This document shows, piece after piece, positions 43,174 to 59,405 of a stretch of DNA of 64,000 nt (within the stretch, counting starts at the first letter, position 1; each line of letters begins with the position of its first letter). Under the pieces are notes generated by a model that saw only the letters and a list, made by a program, of their open reading frames with translations, made no database searches and was not told the origin of the DNA. Origin of the DNA: Plasmodiophora brassicae. Lineage: Eukaryota > Endomyxa: Phytomyxea > Phytomyxea > Plasmodiophorida. The position numbers were made by a program, and so were the translations under genes. The DNA lies in NCBI GenBank assembly GCA_036867785.1, contig CP145409.1, positions 558,001 to 622,000 on the forward strand, read 5' to 3'.

Positions 43174-44780
43174 ATGCGGATTGCGTTTGTGCACCCGGAC
43201 CTGGGCATCGGCGGCGCCGAGCGCCTCGTCGTCGATGCCGCTGTCGGTCTGAAGAGGGTCGGCGGCCACGATGTAACGATCTATACGTCGCACCACGATC
43301 CTGGGCACGCGTTCGCCGAGACGTGCGATGGCGCGGTGGACGTTGTCGTCTACGGGGACTTTCTGCCGATCAGTCTCGGCGGGCGGTTCAAAATCGCATG
43401 CGCCCTGCTTAGATCTGTATATCTGGCGTGCAGAATTGTCTTACGAGGGCAGTGGCCAGACTTGGTGTTCTTCGATCAGGTTCGTCACATGGGGCCTTTG
43501 CCCTGGTGATCCATGTACTGACGATCGTGTTGCTAGATTTCTGGCTGCTCCCCAATCCTCTGGGTGATGGGCGTCCCTCTTGTATTCTATTGCCATTTCC
43601 CGGATTTGCTGTTATCCCAACGGACGTCTTTGCTGAAAGGACTCTATCGGATCCCCTTTGACCTCTTCGAGCAAGTCGGTTTGTCTACTGGCAGGAAAAG
43701 GGGTTCCACTAACTGAGGCATTGCAGGCCACAACGGCGTTGGCGGATCGAATTCTCGTCAATTCGAAGTTCACTAGAACCGTCTTTGCCGAAACGTTCAG
43801 GTTCATCCGCGTCGTTCCTGAAGTTCTGTACCCGGCAATCAACCTGGACAATTACGATAAGACGTTTGATCGAGAATCGTCCTCTGCTGAGCTGCCCTTA
43901 AGGTAGCACTCTTTGGATTGAATTTCGACAGGCGCATAATGTACACCCAGGTCATTTGACCAATCCAACGACATCGTATTCCTCTCCATCAATCGCTTCG
44001 AACGCAAGAAGGGAATTGAGCTCGCAATTGAAGCGTTTGCACTGCTGAGGACGTGTACCACGCCTTCGGCATTCTCTGCTGCCCATCTCGTCATTGCTGG
44101 GGGTTACGATCCTCGGGTCGTCGAAAACGTTGAATACGAACGTGAGCTGAAGGGCATTGCAGAACGCGAAGGGCTGCGCATATCCGATTTTCCTGACGTC
44201 TCCGGTCAAGTCGTATTTCTTCGGTCATTCAGTGAAGCCCAGCGAAGTTACCTGCTCAATCGCTGCGCCGCTGTTGTTTACACTCCTCAGAACGAGCACT
44301 TTGGTATCGTTCCAATTGAGGCGATGTATGCCAGGCGACCTGTAATCGCAGCCAACTCGGGAGGCCCGCTGGAATCCATCGTTGATGGGGAAACAGGAAC
44401 AGGTCGGGTCTACTCGGTACTGACCTGGCAATTCGAATACGTCGCATTGACTTCGCTCTGCTAGGGTTTCTTTGTAGGCCTGTTGCTTCTGAGTTTGCCG
44501 CGAAGATGAAATTCATACTGGAGCATCGAGGGTATGCATGGTCCGATTCCTTTTTCGGGATCGTAACCTGATATTCGTCTTCAGAGATGCGAACGCGATG
44601 GGTGCCCGAGGGCGGCAACATGTTATTGAGCGCTTTTCCTTGTCTGCCTTTTCAGAGAGATTGTCCCAAATTGTTGTCGACGCAGCTGTTGAGCATGCAT
44701 CCCGCTCCCGAGTGCCGTTTCTTCTTGGGTTGGGTTTGGTCCTGGTGGCAATCGTTGCAGGTCTTCGGTGGGCTCTATGA
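43174..44780 (+). CDS. ALG2: ALG2 alpha-1,3/1,6-mannosyltransferase
   Basis: Six exons (43174-43479, 43537-43674, 43727-43902, 43951-44402, 44465-44531, 44585-44780) give 444 aa, the usual size. The GT4 features are FVHPDLGIGGAERLVVDAA, PLVFYCHFPDLLLS, DRILVNSKFT, SINRFERKKGIELAI, NEHFGIVPIEAM and SGGPLESIVDGETG. Alg2 adds the second and third mannoses to the dolichol-linked oligosaccharide on the cytosolic ER face. The C-terminus ends in a hydrophobic anchor (FLLGLGLVLVAIVAGL). Introns are 48-62 bp; several carry an ACTAAC branch motif. The stop overlaps the ATG of the next frame by four bases. Confidence 0.95.
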
Positions 44781-46115
44781 GCATTAGGGTTCCTCTATCT
44801 TCTTATACACTATCTGGATTGCTCATGAATGGTCTGGCAACGGTTGACCCAGCATGTTTCCTTGAAGATGACGATCAGAGGTCTGGCCATGTCTTGGGTA
44901 GGTTCCCCAGGGGCTCGCGAGATATCTTAACGGCCTTGCTAACGCAGCAATATCTACGCAGTGAACCGAAAGCGTTCATGGAGAATGTTTGGGCGCAGCT
45001 GCCTTCACCCTGCCTTCATGAAGGGCGGACCATTTCCTACCAACTAAGTAGGTGGAGGCTTGGGGCCGAGTGGACCTCACTGACAATGCGATGTACAGAC
45101 CGCTTTCGAAGCTTCGTTGCTCGATGTTTCTGTAAGGACGAGTTCCTCCAAGTCGTCGAACTTCACCGATCTGGTGTGCCGGAGGTCGCCAGCTCGTGGA
45201 GAACCGACTTTGCGTATATCATCGGCGGCCATGCTGAGTTCAGCAACGATGCCCCGGAGGCCATCGGGTCGTTTATCCTGAATCTGCTACAGGAGGAACA
45301 TGCGAACAATGTTGCTGTCTTGCTTACACAGTGGCGTGGAGTCGAGTCATTAACTCCGAGTAGGCGAGTCGAATTGGCACTCATGTCCTGTTGCCCAGTC
45401 CTTCAAGGTACACCTATGCGTCGTGGCCGGAAACACCGCGTAACCTTGCAGCAGATGTCCTTTTCGTGACCAAGACAATTACCGCTTCATCGGGTATTAC
45501 CAAGCCAGCGCCCGCCGCACTGAACAGCGCAAATCATGAGATCAAAGACGGTGTACCGGATGGTCCCTTGCAAGTCGCCCAGCAGGATTCAGGTAATGAC
45601 GGGACTACAGAAGCACCGAAGCTGGGCCCGCACAAGAAACGACCTCACACGGGTATCATGGCAACGTTTACCTTCACTGTACCCGTAATCACACTGGCTG
45701 CTGTCAGGCCCCTTAACGCTGCCATCGATCAACGCGTTGCGGCATGTCTCCCTCCCTGCTTTGTACCGGCTGTCACAACGGACCAAGGTGTCCCACTCGG
45801 TTCTTCAGGTGTTTGTAGTCCTGTCCATTATGCTGGGTGAACCTTCGGCGGATTGGTCTCAACTGAGGACACAAGTTGCCCATCCAAGATATATCGCGCG
45901 ATTGCTGAGCATCCCACCAGAGGCGATGCCGCGCCCAGAGATCGACCTGGTTCGCGAGATGGTCTGGAAAAGCGACCGATTGCGCCCGAACCATATTCGA
46001 AGGTGTGTCTCATTGCTCATGCTGCTGCATTCTGTGGCACTCTCATGGGGTGTGTAGGCAAAGCAAGGTGGCATTCGACCTCTTGTTGTGGATCAGGACT
46101 AAGGTTAAACGCTGA
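44777..46115 (+). CDS. stand-alone protein resembling the dynein heavy-chain stalk base
   Basis: Four exons (44777-45407, 45452-45652, 45708-46002, 46058-46115) give 394 aa, closing in frame. The N-terminal 210 residues are helical and unrecognised. After a Pro/Ala/Lys linker, the C-terminal 120 residues resemble the helix before the microtubule-binding stalk of dynein heavy chains: an ALRHVSLPALYRL start, LSIMLGEPSADWSQLRTQV, HPRYIARLLSI, and a final SKVAFDLLLWI. No AAA module surrounds it and the frame stops right after. It could be a ciliary adaptor built from this module or a fragment of a lost dynein gene. The first ATG overlaps the ALG2 stop; the in-frame ATG at 44825 is an alternative start. 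Confidence 0.5.
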
Positions 46116-46168
46116 CGTGTTTAGCATATATTATACGAGTATACACTATCATCAGCTTATTGCGTGCT

Positions 46169-46941
46169 TTAGTAATGCTTTATGTCGACATGGTTCTTGG
46201 CCAGGACGGCTCGCATGGCACGGTTCTTCATCTCCAAATCGGCAATCTTTCGGTGGACCTCCCTGATATTGGGTTGCGCCTCCCTGTGCGCAACGTCAAG
46301 CTGACGTATGTTCGCTTCGATGCTGGTCAGTTCTTTTCCCAGCGCGCGGACTAGGTCCTCGTCAAGCAGACGACGAAGTTCGTTTTCTTCTGAGGTCTGC
46401 TGCTTCTCGACATTCTTCAGATAGGCAATCTCCTCTTTCAGAAGGTCAATGCGCTTGCGCTGGTCTATAATTTCGCCTTCGGTATGCTGGTTCGAATCAA
46501 TTTCGTCTCTGTAAGCCAGCGTGTCAGACGGATGTCTTAATGCACACAAACGAGCCCGACCGACAGTCGCAAGCTCTTGCGCTGGTCCAGCGCTGATCTA
46601 TGAGCGACAGCGACCTCCTGGAAAACCGCGTCTCTCTCTTTGATCAACGCTGAGGAGCAAACAGTGAGAGCCATCCACCTTATATCTGATGCCGCGCTAC
46701 CTTGAACTTCTTGCTGAAGCCTGGCGCGTTCATCGGCAGCTTGAGACAGCTGTTGCTGCTTCGTCTCGACAAGCTTGTTGACAATATCACGACGAGCGTC
46801 CACCAGCCGTGACATATTGGTCAGCTTGCTCTCCAGCAGCCGATTCGCGTCAAGGAGCTGTTCGGCGGCCAGGACCAGGCCGCGATGCTCCTTGTCGCAT
46901 TGCGCCAGCTGTTTCTTCAGACCCCTAGTGGTGCTCGACAT
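46169..46941 (-). CDS. short coiled-coil protein
   Basis: Three exons (46941-46701, 46649-46565, 46508-46169) give 221 aa, almost all heptad coiled coil (LLESKLTNMSRLVDARRDI, KRIDLLKEEIAYLKNVE). No N-terminal targeting signal. Proteins of this plain design are common in cilia and centrosomes, but I cannot name the family. It is convergent with the dynein-stalk-like gene, with the two stops about 50 bp apart. Confidence 0.65.
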
Positions 46942-47360
46942 GACCCTAGCCCAGTACGATCAGAGCGCGCGTGCCCTGATGCTGACCCCATGCTGACACG
47001 CTGCGCCAGTCAAATATCTCCGGCTGGGCAGACTATCTCTGGGCACACCACCGCTCATCACGGCAGCCTTCAGGCCAATGCTGCTGCCGGACGACATTTT
47101 TGCCGGTAACCATCCACTGGTGAAGGCGTGGCATTTTTTGAATGTGTTGGAAAGTGACCCCGTGGTAAGTGGAATCGGTACGCCCTGTTACGGATTCTTC
47201 TATGACCAGCCGGTGGCTACGGGCTCAATCCTTTCTGAAGACGCTTGCAACCGGAGGCATGGTAGCGCCCGACCCTGAGGTACGCCGATGAGCCCCGAAC
47301 TACGAAACGTGGGCGTGGGGGTTCGAATGTGATGCCTGGTGATAGGCGGGCGGGGTGAGA
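46942..47360. other. unresolved 5' region of the flippase gene
   Basis: Must contain the promoter and probably the first exon of the P4-ATPase, whose start codon I could not locate. A strong donor (GTAAGT) occurs near 47165 after a short open frame. Confidence 0.4.
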
Positions 47361-51910
<4,550 letters not shown>

Positions 51911-52007
51911 AGTAAACACCTGTGATAATGACGTGGCGCGCCTTCTCGGTTAGGGCCGTATTCTATGGAGTACAGATGAATGCATAGTGTCCATGGATTC
52001 GCACCAT

Positions 52008-53440
52008 TCACGATGTATTTCCAACCATTAAATTGATGCCCTTCTTCTCTTTAGCCACGTTGATCTCCAGCCAGTTTGTGTCCCGACTGGGGCGACGTTG
52101 TGGGCGCCCATTGACGGCTCTGGCTGCTGGCCGTGGGGGCGCTTTCGCATTCCTCATCGTCTCTTGCTGCATTTGCAGGCTTCGAAGATGTTGCATCATG
52201 GACAGCTCCGAGTTCGCCTGTCGTTGGGCGTTCTTCAGGATCTGCATGTCAATGTCGTCCAGCGATGGACGTTTCGCCCTGGATGCACCCCCAGTTCCCT
52301 GAGGCAATGACTTCTGCGATGCATGCGTCGTGATTGTCGGGAGCGTTAGTTTCTCGGATGCGACGGCTTTCCCAGAGGCAACGTTGCTGTCCACTGATCG
52401 AGGAGCACTGGCGCTTGACACGGCTTTCGGTAACGGATTGCGCTTCTGGCCGCCCATGAGTCGGCCGTAATCGGGGATCGTCGCCATGCTGACTTCGTGC
52501 CTGGTCTCATCCAGGGACGAGCATACGTCTGTAAGCTCGCGCCACCGGTACTCGCCTGCGTTAACCGTCAGCCATCTGGAAACTGAAAGGCCGACGATAT
52601 CAAAAGCAGACCTGTCGACGCCTTGCTTTTCTGGCACGCGATCCTGTAGAAAAGGACACGCAGGAAGTCGACGTACTCTTCAGGGCTGGTGCCCACGACC
52701 CAATAGTCTGCCATGTCAAGGATGGCCTTCCTCATGGTCTCCCGAGACAGGCCTCGGTTGGGCGCCGGGCCCACTACCTGTGCCCACTGCTTCCGGGCGA
52801 TAATGCCCGCCTTGGCTTCGTCGAACGATTCATACAACGTCTTCAGCATCAACATGTACCTGCAGGGGACACACACGATGTCAGACGCGGCTGGGCGAGT
52901 GGCCGCGTGCGCCTGATCCGACATTTCCAGGTACTCCTTCTGCAGGACGCCATGGAGTTGATCGCGGCTGCATGTCAACCAGAATACGTCGGCCGTGCGC
53001 TTCACGTTGCTGTTGGCCTTTGTGCACTCCCGAGCCTCCTGAGCGGACATCGGCTCGCTGCCGTCGTTGTCCGCCTCGTAGATGCTGCCCAGGTGCGTTG
53101 CCCGGGTCGTATCCGAGCCGCTCCCGTTCATGGATTTCCATGATCGAACCGATAGACGCCTGCGCGGGACAACGGTCGGCTCGTTCGACAATTCGGTCAT
53201 CTCGTGGACTTTGCCGGTTCCAGACGCCGCCTCCAGCATGCGCGCCTCCTCGGCCAGGCGCTCGTCGCGTCGTTGGTTCGCCCGAGCGCGCTCGAACTCG
53301 AACAGCGGCACATCGATGTCGGGGATGCGCTCCTGGCGTTGCTGCTCCCGACGTTTCAGCGTACTTTCCACGAACTGACGCTCCAAGCGGGCCTGTATCT
53401 GCTGGAAGAACGGGACAGCCGGTGGCGTTCCGGACTCCAT
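52008..53440 (-). CDS. EF-hand-like conserved hypothetical protein
   Basis: Three exons (53440-52923, 52859-52612, 52555-52008) give 437 aa, closing in frame, with introns of 63 and 56 bp. The N-terminus is a charged helix (FFQQIQARLERQFVEST). The centre has a helical block with EF-hand-like spacing around LKTLYESFDEAKAGIIARKQW, but the loop lacks a full set of acidic ligands, so calcium binding is doubtful. The C-terminal 200 residues are Ser/Ala/Pro/Arg-rich and probably disordered, ending near NWLEINVAKEKKG. I do not recognise a named family. Confidence 0.65.
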
Positions 53441-53774
53441 CCCCTCCACGTGGTGAGTGGCATTCAATCGTGCGCGTGCCCCCCAGCTCGCCTGATATCG
53501 CCATCGACTATGGGGTCGGAATCTCGTGTTCCAACGCCCTCGGATGAAATGGGTACAATCGCAGCATGGTGTCGCTGCCGCGTTGTATGATCGCTGCTGG
53601 TCACATAGACGGCATCACCCTGAAGAAAGCCCTGACCAAGGGAACGCAGACAGTTAAGACTCAGGGTTATCTGTGACGGCGGCGGCAGGGCAGTACCCGT
53701 ACCGTCCGAGCGACTCCACGATCGTTCGTTCGTTCGTTCGGGTTTGGCATTAGTAATTGGGAGCGGCGCTTCCC
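53441..53774. other. divergent intergenic region
   Basis: About 330 bp with a short CGTT tandem (near 53722-53737). No gene seen. Confidence 0.4.
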
Positions 53775-54431
53775 ATGTTCGTTGTCCCGAGCAGTCAGGT
53801 CGGTGATGATGGCGCACCCGGTAATCATCAGCCACCCGCCGCTGGTGATGACGAGGCTCCGTTGCCGCTCGCCAACGACATCCTGAATAACTGGAACGCC
53901 AGCAAGGTCAAGTCGGTCTTCTCGGGAATACGGTACCCATAACCAATCGTTCCCTTCACGCTGGGCGTCCTCAATCGCCGGTTTGTGGACAGGAAGTTCG
54001 GGAAGCAGGCCTCCAAGCGGCATCACGCCTCAGTTGCGTCGCAGTCGGGGAACGAGGGTGTCCCCGACGAGCAACCGCGCCCAGATGCCTTCAAGCGGCA
54101 CTGGTCCAAGGTCGAGGAGGGGGCACTCGTTGCAGGAGTCGCGGCCCACGGTACCGACTACCGGGCGATTCTCCAGGACGAGCGCTTCAGCAAGGACCTG
54201 AGGCTGCGTACCGCAGACGGCCTCAAGGTGAAATGGGCACGCCTCCAGCGCAAGCGCGCTGGCCCGGCCGCCACGGGCACGCCTGCTATCGCCGAGGCCG
54301 ACCAGTGCAAACGGCGGCGAACGACGGATGCCAGCCCATACGACAACATTCCGTTACTGCTGTCGGCGTCCATCATCGTTCTGCGGAACTCTGGCGACGA
54401 TGCCGCTCATTCATTCCGCGATTCTGTATAA
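53775..54431 (+). CDS. single SANT/Myb-domain protein
   Basis: Two exons (53775-53932, 53993-54431) with a 60-bp intron give 198 aa. After an acidic Pro/Ala-rich start comes a Myb-like unit: KRHWSKVEEGALVAGVAAHG, DYRAILQDERF and GLKVKWARLQRKR. Spacing and the long loop resemble telobox-type (TRF-like) Myb repeats. The tail contains a basic QCKRRR stretch that may act as nuclear signal. It resembles the repeats of the triple-SANT protein at 28.8 kb (shared KWARL helix). Confidence 0.7.
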
Positions 54432-54777
54432 AGCAGTCGCTCTGGATCGCGTCGCCCTGTTAAGCCAGTACACGGCGCCGTACGATGACCGGCTGTGGAA
54501 TTCGTGTATCTCTCTTAGATATTGGTGCGGCAGTCGTCGGGTTGGTTGTACGTACCAGCTGTACCTACGAGGAGGCCGATGACGACGGCGGCGGCGGGCA
54601 CCGGGTGCGGAACAATCTCCGTGGGCGTCGCCGCTGCGCACCGGATCCGGGAAGTTGTGAGACGGGGTGTGGCGCGGGAGAGGCCTCCTCCGGCTGCGCG
54701 TCGCCACGTGGTTGGGGTGGCGTCAGGGACACTAGAAAAAGTCGGTGACGGGCGAGCGTGTTCTGGGCGCGCTCCTG
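54432..54777. other. intergenic, centrin promoter
   Basis: About 350 bp; no gene supported. Confidence 0.4.
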
Positions 54778-55355
54778 ATGTCGTCGACGCGACGGATGGA
54801 TTACGGCGGCATAGCGCCCCGGATCAAACCGCGACGCAAATCGCGTCCCGAGCTGAGCGAGGAACAGAAACAGGAGATCAAGGAGGCGTTCGACCTGTTC
54901 GACACGGACAAGAGCGGAACGATCGACTATCACGAGTTGAAAGTCGCCATGCGAGCGCTCGGCTTTGACGTCAACAAGCAGGAGGTCACCAAGCTCATGC
55001 AGGAGTACGACCGGAACGAGTCCGGACAGGTCGAATACGCCGACTTTGTCGAAATCAGTACGCCCACCGCCGCTCCTGCATTTGCTGGCGAGCGCGCCTA
55101 ACCCGGTCTGCAGTGACACAGAAGATCGCCGAGCGCGACCCGGACGAGGAGATCCTGAAAGCATTCGCCCTGTTCGACGAAGACAACACGGGCAAGATCT
55201 CCCTGAAGAACCTGCGGAAGGTGGCGCGCGAGCTCGGCGAGAACCTCGCCGACGACGAGCTGCAGGCCATGATCGACGAGTTCGACAAGAACCAGGACGG
55301 CGAGATAGACCAGGAGGAATTCATGGCCATCATGAAACAGACCAGTATTTATTGA
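54778..55355 (+). CDS. CETN: centrin
   Basis: Two exons (54778-55057, 55114-55355) with a 56-bp intron give 173 aa. Four EF hands: [36 protein letters not shown] and [12 protein letters not shown]. The centrin hallmarks are the basic N-terminus before [18 protein letters not shown], the inter-domain TQKIAERDP, and the C-terminal tail MKQTSIY (family: KKTSLY/F). It is a core component of centrioles and basal bodies and implies a flagellated stage. EF2 ends in Asp rather than Glu, which may lower calcium affinity. An in-frame non-ATG frame runs further upstream, but 54778 is the conserved start. Confidence 0.97.
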
Positions 55356-55565
55356 TCTATTTCCTCCGGCACAGTCCTCCCGTCCGCCACCGTCGCCCCC
55401 GACAATGTACCTTAGTAAACCATCGACAATGTTTCTCTTTGTCAACGAACGGCTACGTACGAAGACCCGCGCGGCGTCGTCGTCGGACGAGTTCGCAACG
55501 TCGACGAAGCGCGTCAGTCATGTCCGGAGTTTAGGTGGTCTCCGTGGCGACCATCTGGCGCGATT

Positions 55566-56899
55566 ATGATGCCCGACCGGGACGATACCGCCCTGGGCAG
55601 TGTCCTGTCGAGGCTGCGAGCGTACAACGCGTTCGTCAGGTCGAGGCCGGGGCAGGTGCCGCCCGGGTCGATCGATGGGAGCGCCACCAGGTTCGACGAT
55701 ATCACGGCGAAGCTCCGGCGGATACGCCGGCTGGCACCGTTCGCGTCGGTGTCGGCGCCGGTGTCGGCGCTGCCGTCTCCTGCCGTGGTCGACGCGCGAA
55801 CACAGGCACTGCTTCGATGCAGTAGTTTCCCGTCTGCCTTTCGTGCACCGTTTGGGCAGCCTGCACTGCAACTAGCGTTCGACAATGGGCCCTGTACGAC
55901 CACCAGGCAGCATCGGTTCGATGCTGTGGAAAGAGACATCGCGTTCTACGAACAGAAGCGGGATCAGCAGAGTGTATCGATGTCGCTGAGCGCTGCAGAA
56001 GACGAGGTCGCCCAGTTGATGCAGCGGGTTACGCTACAGCCTGCGGTTCCTGCTGACCGCGAACTGGACGAGGCCATTGCTGTCATCCTCGACGGCATTG
56101 TCGGTGAGCTGGTTCTGGAGCGCATCTTGACGGATTCCAAGACGGCTGCTATTGACAATCTCGCATACGACGTGTCGAGGATATGGTCTGCGCCTAGATC
56201 CCATGTCCACGTGATGAAATTCAACCAGGACATGACAACGGTCTGCCATATCCGACGTCGACCTGCCTGCCTGTCGTGTCTGACACCTTCGTCCAGGACA
56301 TTCTCCTGTGCCTGCGCGACGGCGTCTGGCTGAATGACGAAGTCATGAACTTTCACATCAGCATGATGCAGGAGCGCAACCAGGAGCGCCTGGCGGCCTG
56401 GCCGGGTAGCGTCCCATCGGTCTTCTTCCACAACTCGTTCTTTTATGCCAAGCTCGCCCCCGACGGCCAGTATCGCTACGCGAACGTCGCACGATGGACC
56501 AAGCGCAAGCGCGTCGACATATTCGCCGTCGACTTGGTCATGTTTCCGGTGCACGTCGGCGAATCCCATTGGTGTTTGGGTGTCATCGATATGATGAACA
56601 AGCAGATCGCGTACTACGACTCGCTGGGCGGGGACAACCGCGCGTTCTTCGCCAACGCCAGGCGCTACGTCGCCGACGAGCACGCCGACAAGAAGGGCTC
56701 GCCGCTCGACACATCCGTCTGGACGGACGTCCTACCGGGCAGCGTCCCCCGACAGAACAACGGCTGCGACTGCGGCGTGTTCACGCTCAAGTTCGCCGAT
56801 TTCCTCAGCGACGGCCTGCCGCTGACGTTCCACCAGTCCGACATGCCCTACTTCCGCCGCCGCTGCGCCAAGGAGATCACCGTCGGCAGGCTGCTCTGA
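55566..56899 (+). CDS. ULP1: Ulp1/SENP-type SUMO protease
   Basis: Two exons (55566-56240, 56297-56899) give 425 aa. The C-terminal C48 peptidase domain starts DILLCLRDGVWLNDEVMNFH and has the triad: His in GESHWCLGVI, Asp in AYYDSLGG, Cys in NNGCDCGVF, with the oxyanion Gln in RQNN. The N-terminal 210 residues are variable, as in other Ulps. The family matures SUMO and removes it from targets, often at nuclear pores. The intron falls just before the catalytic domain and joining it restores the consensus. Confidence 0.95.
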
Positions 56900-57215
56900 C
56901 ACACCTCACTGTCCCGACGCAGTCCCCCGTGCATATAATATTGGCAACCTACGATGGCGCTGCTGCCCGTGTATTAGCGTAGGCTCGTAGCTGCTACGTT
57001 CGTGCGCGCGCGCGCCGTGTCCTGTCTTCGGCGGAGGGGGGGGGGGGGGGGGGGTGCCCAAAATGAGTTCGGCACTGTCTGCGGACGGGGCCCCGGGTCG
57101 CTTGAGGGCGCCTCGTCGCCCGCCACTTTGTCGACGTCGCCGCCGGCGCGGTCTCGGCGGGCCCGCCCCCAAACAGAAATTTATACGTCGTGCGGGCGGG
57201 CGGTCGTGGTTGGAG
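56900..57215. other. intergenic with G-tract
   Basis: About 315 bp. Contains an alternating GC run (57003-57014) and a 19-base G homopolymer (57036-57054). No gene supported. Confidence 0.5.
57036..57054 (+). repeat. poly-G tract of 19
   Basis: Nineteen consecutive G. Such a run can form a G-quadruplex and is also an assembly risk, so its true length is uncertain. Confidence 0.85.
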
Positions 57216-57883
57216 ATGGTGGGTGGCAAGGTGCAATGGGAAGGGCGCGCGGTGCCGTCCGACGACGAGTCCGACCTCAGCGGAGTCGGCAGCGGCAGCG
57301 ACGAGGAGTACCTGGCCGACGCCATGAGCGACCGGCTCAACCTGACGGTGAAGCTCGGGTCGTTCAAGGACCTGGCCGGCCCGCCCGCCATGTTCCAGAT
57401 CAACTCGGGCGACGTCGACGAGTTCCTGTCCCGTGCAAACAAGACCGTCGCCGAGGTGTGCTGGTTGGAATGTGCGCTCGTCCCTGACGCTCACGCTCTG
57501 CATTGTAGGCTGGCGAACGCGCAGACGATGCGCAATCGGGATTCGGCGGCGAGGCCCCTGTTTCGAGCGAGGCGCGCCAGGTTGCCGCGAAGGAAAGCGA
57601 CAGTCCCACTGATGATGAACGGCCTGTCGTCGAGGGTGTCGGCGAGGGGTCGATCGCATCCGACGACGCCCCCGTCGATTACGGCCTGAGCGAAATACGC
57701 GGCGCGTCCAGCTCGCGCGCTAGAGCCGTCGCCAGGGCCGTCAAGGCGGCCGTCGTCGTCGCCGGCCTCTGCGTCGCCCTGCCTGTGGCCGGCCTCGAGG
57801 CCCTGTTCTGGAAGGCGCGCCTGCTCCGGGACGATCTCAGGCGCCGCACCGCGTATTGGCGATCGGCCCGCCCCCTGTTCTAG
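57216..57883 (+). CDS. acidic tail-anchored-like protein
   Basis: Two exons (57216-57455, 57509-57883) give 204 aa. The N-terminal 160 residues are acidic and Ser-rich with little predicted fold (PSDDESDLSGVGSGSDEEY). A single hydrophobic helix near the C-terminus (AAVVVAGLCVALPVAGLEAL) is followed by about 30 basic residues, so it resembles a tail-anchored protein with the bulk in the cytosol. Function unknown. Earlier in-frame starts exist but lie in low-complexity sequence. Confidence 0.55.
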
Positions 57884-57971
57884 CTGGGTAGCCGGATACG
57901 ACGACCCGCGTCCCCGTCATCAGTAAACTATACGCTGTCGAACGCCCGATTATGTATTGGCGGGCGATTAA

Positions 57972-58730
57972 TTACGGCCGGCCGCTGTCGACGATCGTCG
58001 CCTGGTGCACGGCCGTCGGCGGCCGTGTGGCGTTCAGCTCGGTGAGCACGTCGTTGACGCGCGCCTCAAGCCAGTCCAGGAAGAAGGGTCTGGCCGGCGG
58101 TGCCACGAGCGGGACGCCCATCGTCGGGCTGGGGATGAATTGCATCGGCGTCGCCGGGATGGCCGCCTGCGGCGACACCTGCGTCGACGACGCCGCCACC
58201 GATGCCAGCACGTCCAGCTCGGACGGCCGGTCCTGGGCCAGGAACGAGGACGTGTCGACGACGTCGAGGACGTATTCGTCGTCCTGGCTGCTGCTGTCGT
58301 CCCGTGCGGCGTCGTCGTCGTCGTCGTCGTCAACGTTGGCGGGCACCGACTCCCCTGACTTGCTGGCCGAGACGGACGCGCCGCCGCCTCTGGTGAACGC
58401 GCTCGACCTGGTCGGGTCGCTCAGGCTGCTACGAAGCAAGGAGACGGCAACGGCACGTCGCTTGGGCGCGTACTCGGGGCTGGGCGCCACCGCCAGCGGC
58501 ACCGTTCGCGACCGCTTGAGGACCGTGTCGAATTGCAGGCCGAGCTCGTCGAGCCGCTCGGCCGACTTGGGCGACGCCGGGAACGAATCGGCGCTGGCGT
58601 AGTCGGGTTTCAGCGCCAGGACGTCGATGACGGGCGACGACCTGGGCATGGCGTCCGACGTGGGCGCGAACCCGCCCGTCCCGCTGCCGACGTGGATGGG
58701 GCCATCGAACGAGCGCGGCTGTGCTAGCAT
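57972..58730 (-). CDS. hypothetical Ser/Pro/Asp-rich protein
   Basis: 252 aa, single exon, start at 58730. It is low-complexity throughout: Ser-rich segments, an aspartate run encoded by GAC repeats, and a short more ordered C-terminus (PFFLDWLEARVNDVLTEL) that may be a helix. Both strands are open over this GC-rich stretch, so the strand choice is moderate; the ATG and amphipathic C-terminal helix favour this one. Confidence 0.45.
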   Translation of the reverse strand: MLAQPRSFDGPIHVGSGTGGFAPTSDAMPRSSPVIDVLALKPDYASADSFPASPKSAERLDELGLQFDTVLKRSRTVPLAVAPSPEYAPKRRAVAVSLLRSSLSDPTRSSAFTRGGGASVSASKSGESVPANVDDDDDDDAARDDSSSQDDEYVLDVVDTSSFLAQDRPSELDVLASVAASSTQVSPQAAIPATPMQFIPSPTMGVPLVAPPARPFFLDWLEARVNDVLTELNATRPPTAVHQATIVDSGRP

Positions 58731-59405
58731 GGCGGCCGTTGTCGTCGTTCCGTCCCCGCAGCACCCCAGCTATCCGAATCGGGCGAATATCGACAGCGGC
58801 TACGACCAGAGCTGGATCCCCTTTGGGCCCAGAATGTCGATCTGGGGAGTTCTCTGCGGGCGCGTGCCCAACCCCCTCGATTGAGTATCTCCCCTGCAAT
58901 CGCGCGTACGGTATCCCAGCGGGTGCCGGGCGGGTGCTGCTGGGCCGCCAACACGAACGACGCAGACGCGCTTGTGCCGGAGACGACTCTGGCCGCTGTG
59001 TGTGTGTGTGTGTGTCTGTGTGTGTGTCTGTGTGTGTGTGTCTGTATGCCTGCAAACGGTTGCGACACAGCGGGCACTTCCGGTATCAGAGTCGGCTGTG
59101 CTGCACGACGCGCTGCAGCGCTCAGGCGAATCGGATCCCGGGCGGCGCCACCCGAGCCCGCGTAACATTATCAGGACGCCGGGCGGCCGTCCCTGGACCA
59201 GACGAGGGGCACACGCGGCGCACCAGCAGCGCCCAGCACGGTCGCCGTGATGAAGGGTTTGCCGCAGGACGCCGCGTTCGCCGGTCTGGTGTTCGGCAAG
59301 GCGTGGCCTTCGCCGGATCAGCGGTCGTTCGAGACCGTTCTGGAACGGGGACGCGGCAGGGACGTTGGGCGCCCGGCCGGGCGGTGATCGTCACTGCGGT
59401 CGACT
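58731..59405. other. intergenic with GT microsatellite
   Basis: About 675 bp. A short frame MKGLPQDAAFAG starts at 59249 and may be an upstream exon of the next gene; no junction could be settled. Confidence 0.35.
58997..59046. repeat. (TG)n microsatellite with TC interruptions
   Basis: About 50 bp of TG dinucleotides with three regularly spaced CT interruptions. Confidence 0.9.

Noticed and set aside
53464-54026. Minus-strand frames opposite the SANT gene
   Set aside because: No domain or signal; the plus-strand SANT motif and intron explain the region.
59033-59250. Cys/Val-rich frames across the TG microsatellite
   Set aside because: They are translations of the TG repeat with no conserved sequence.
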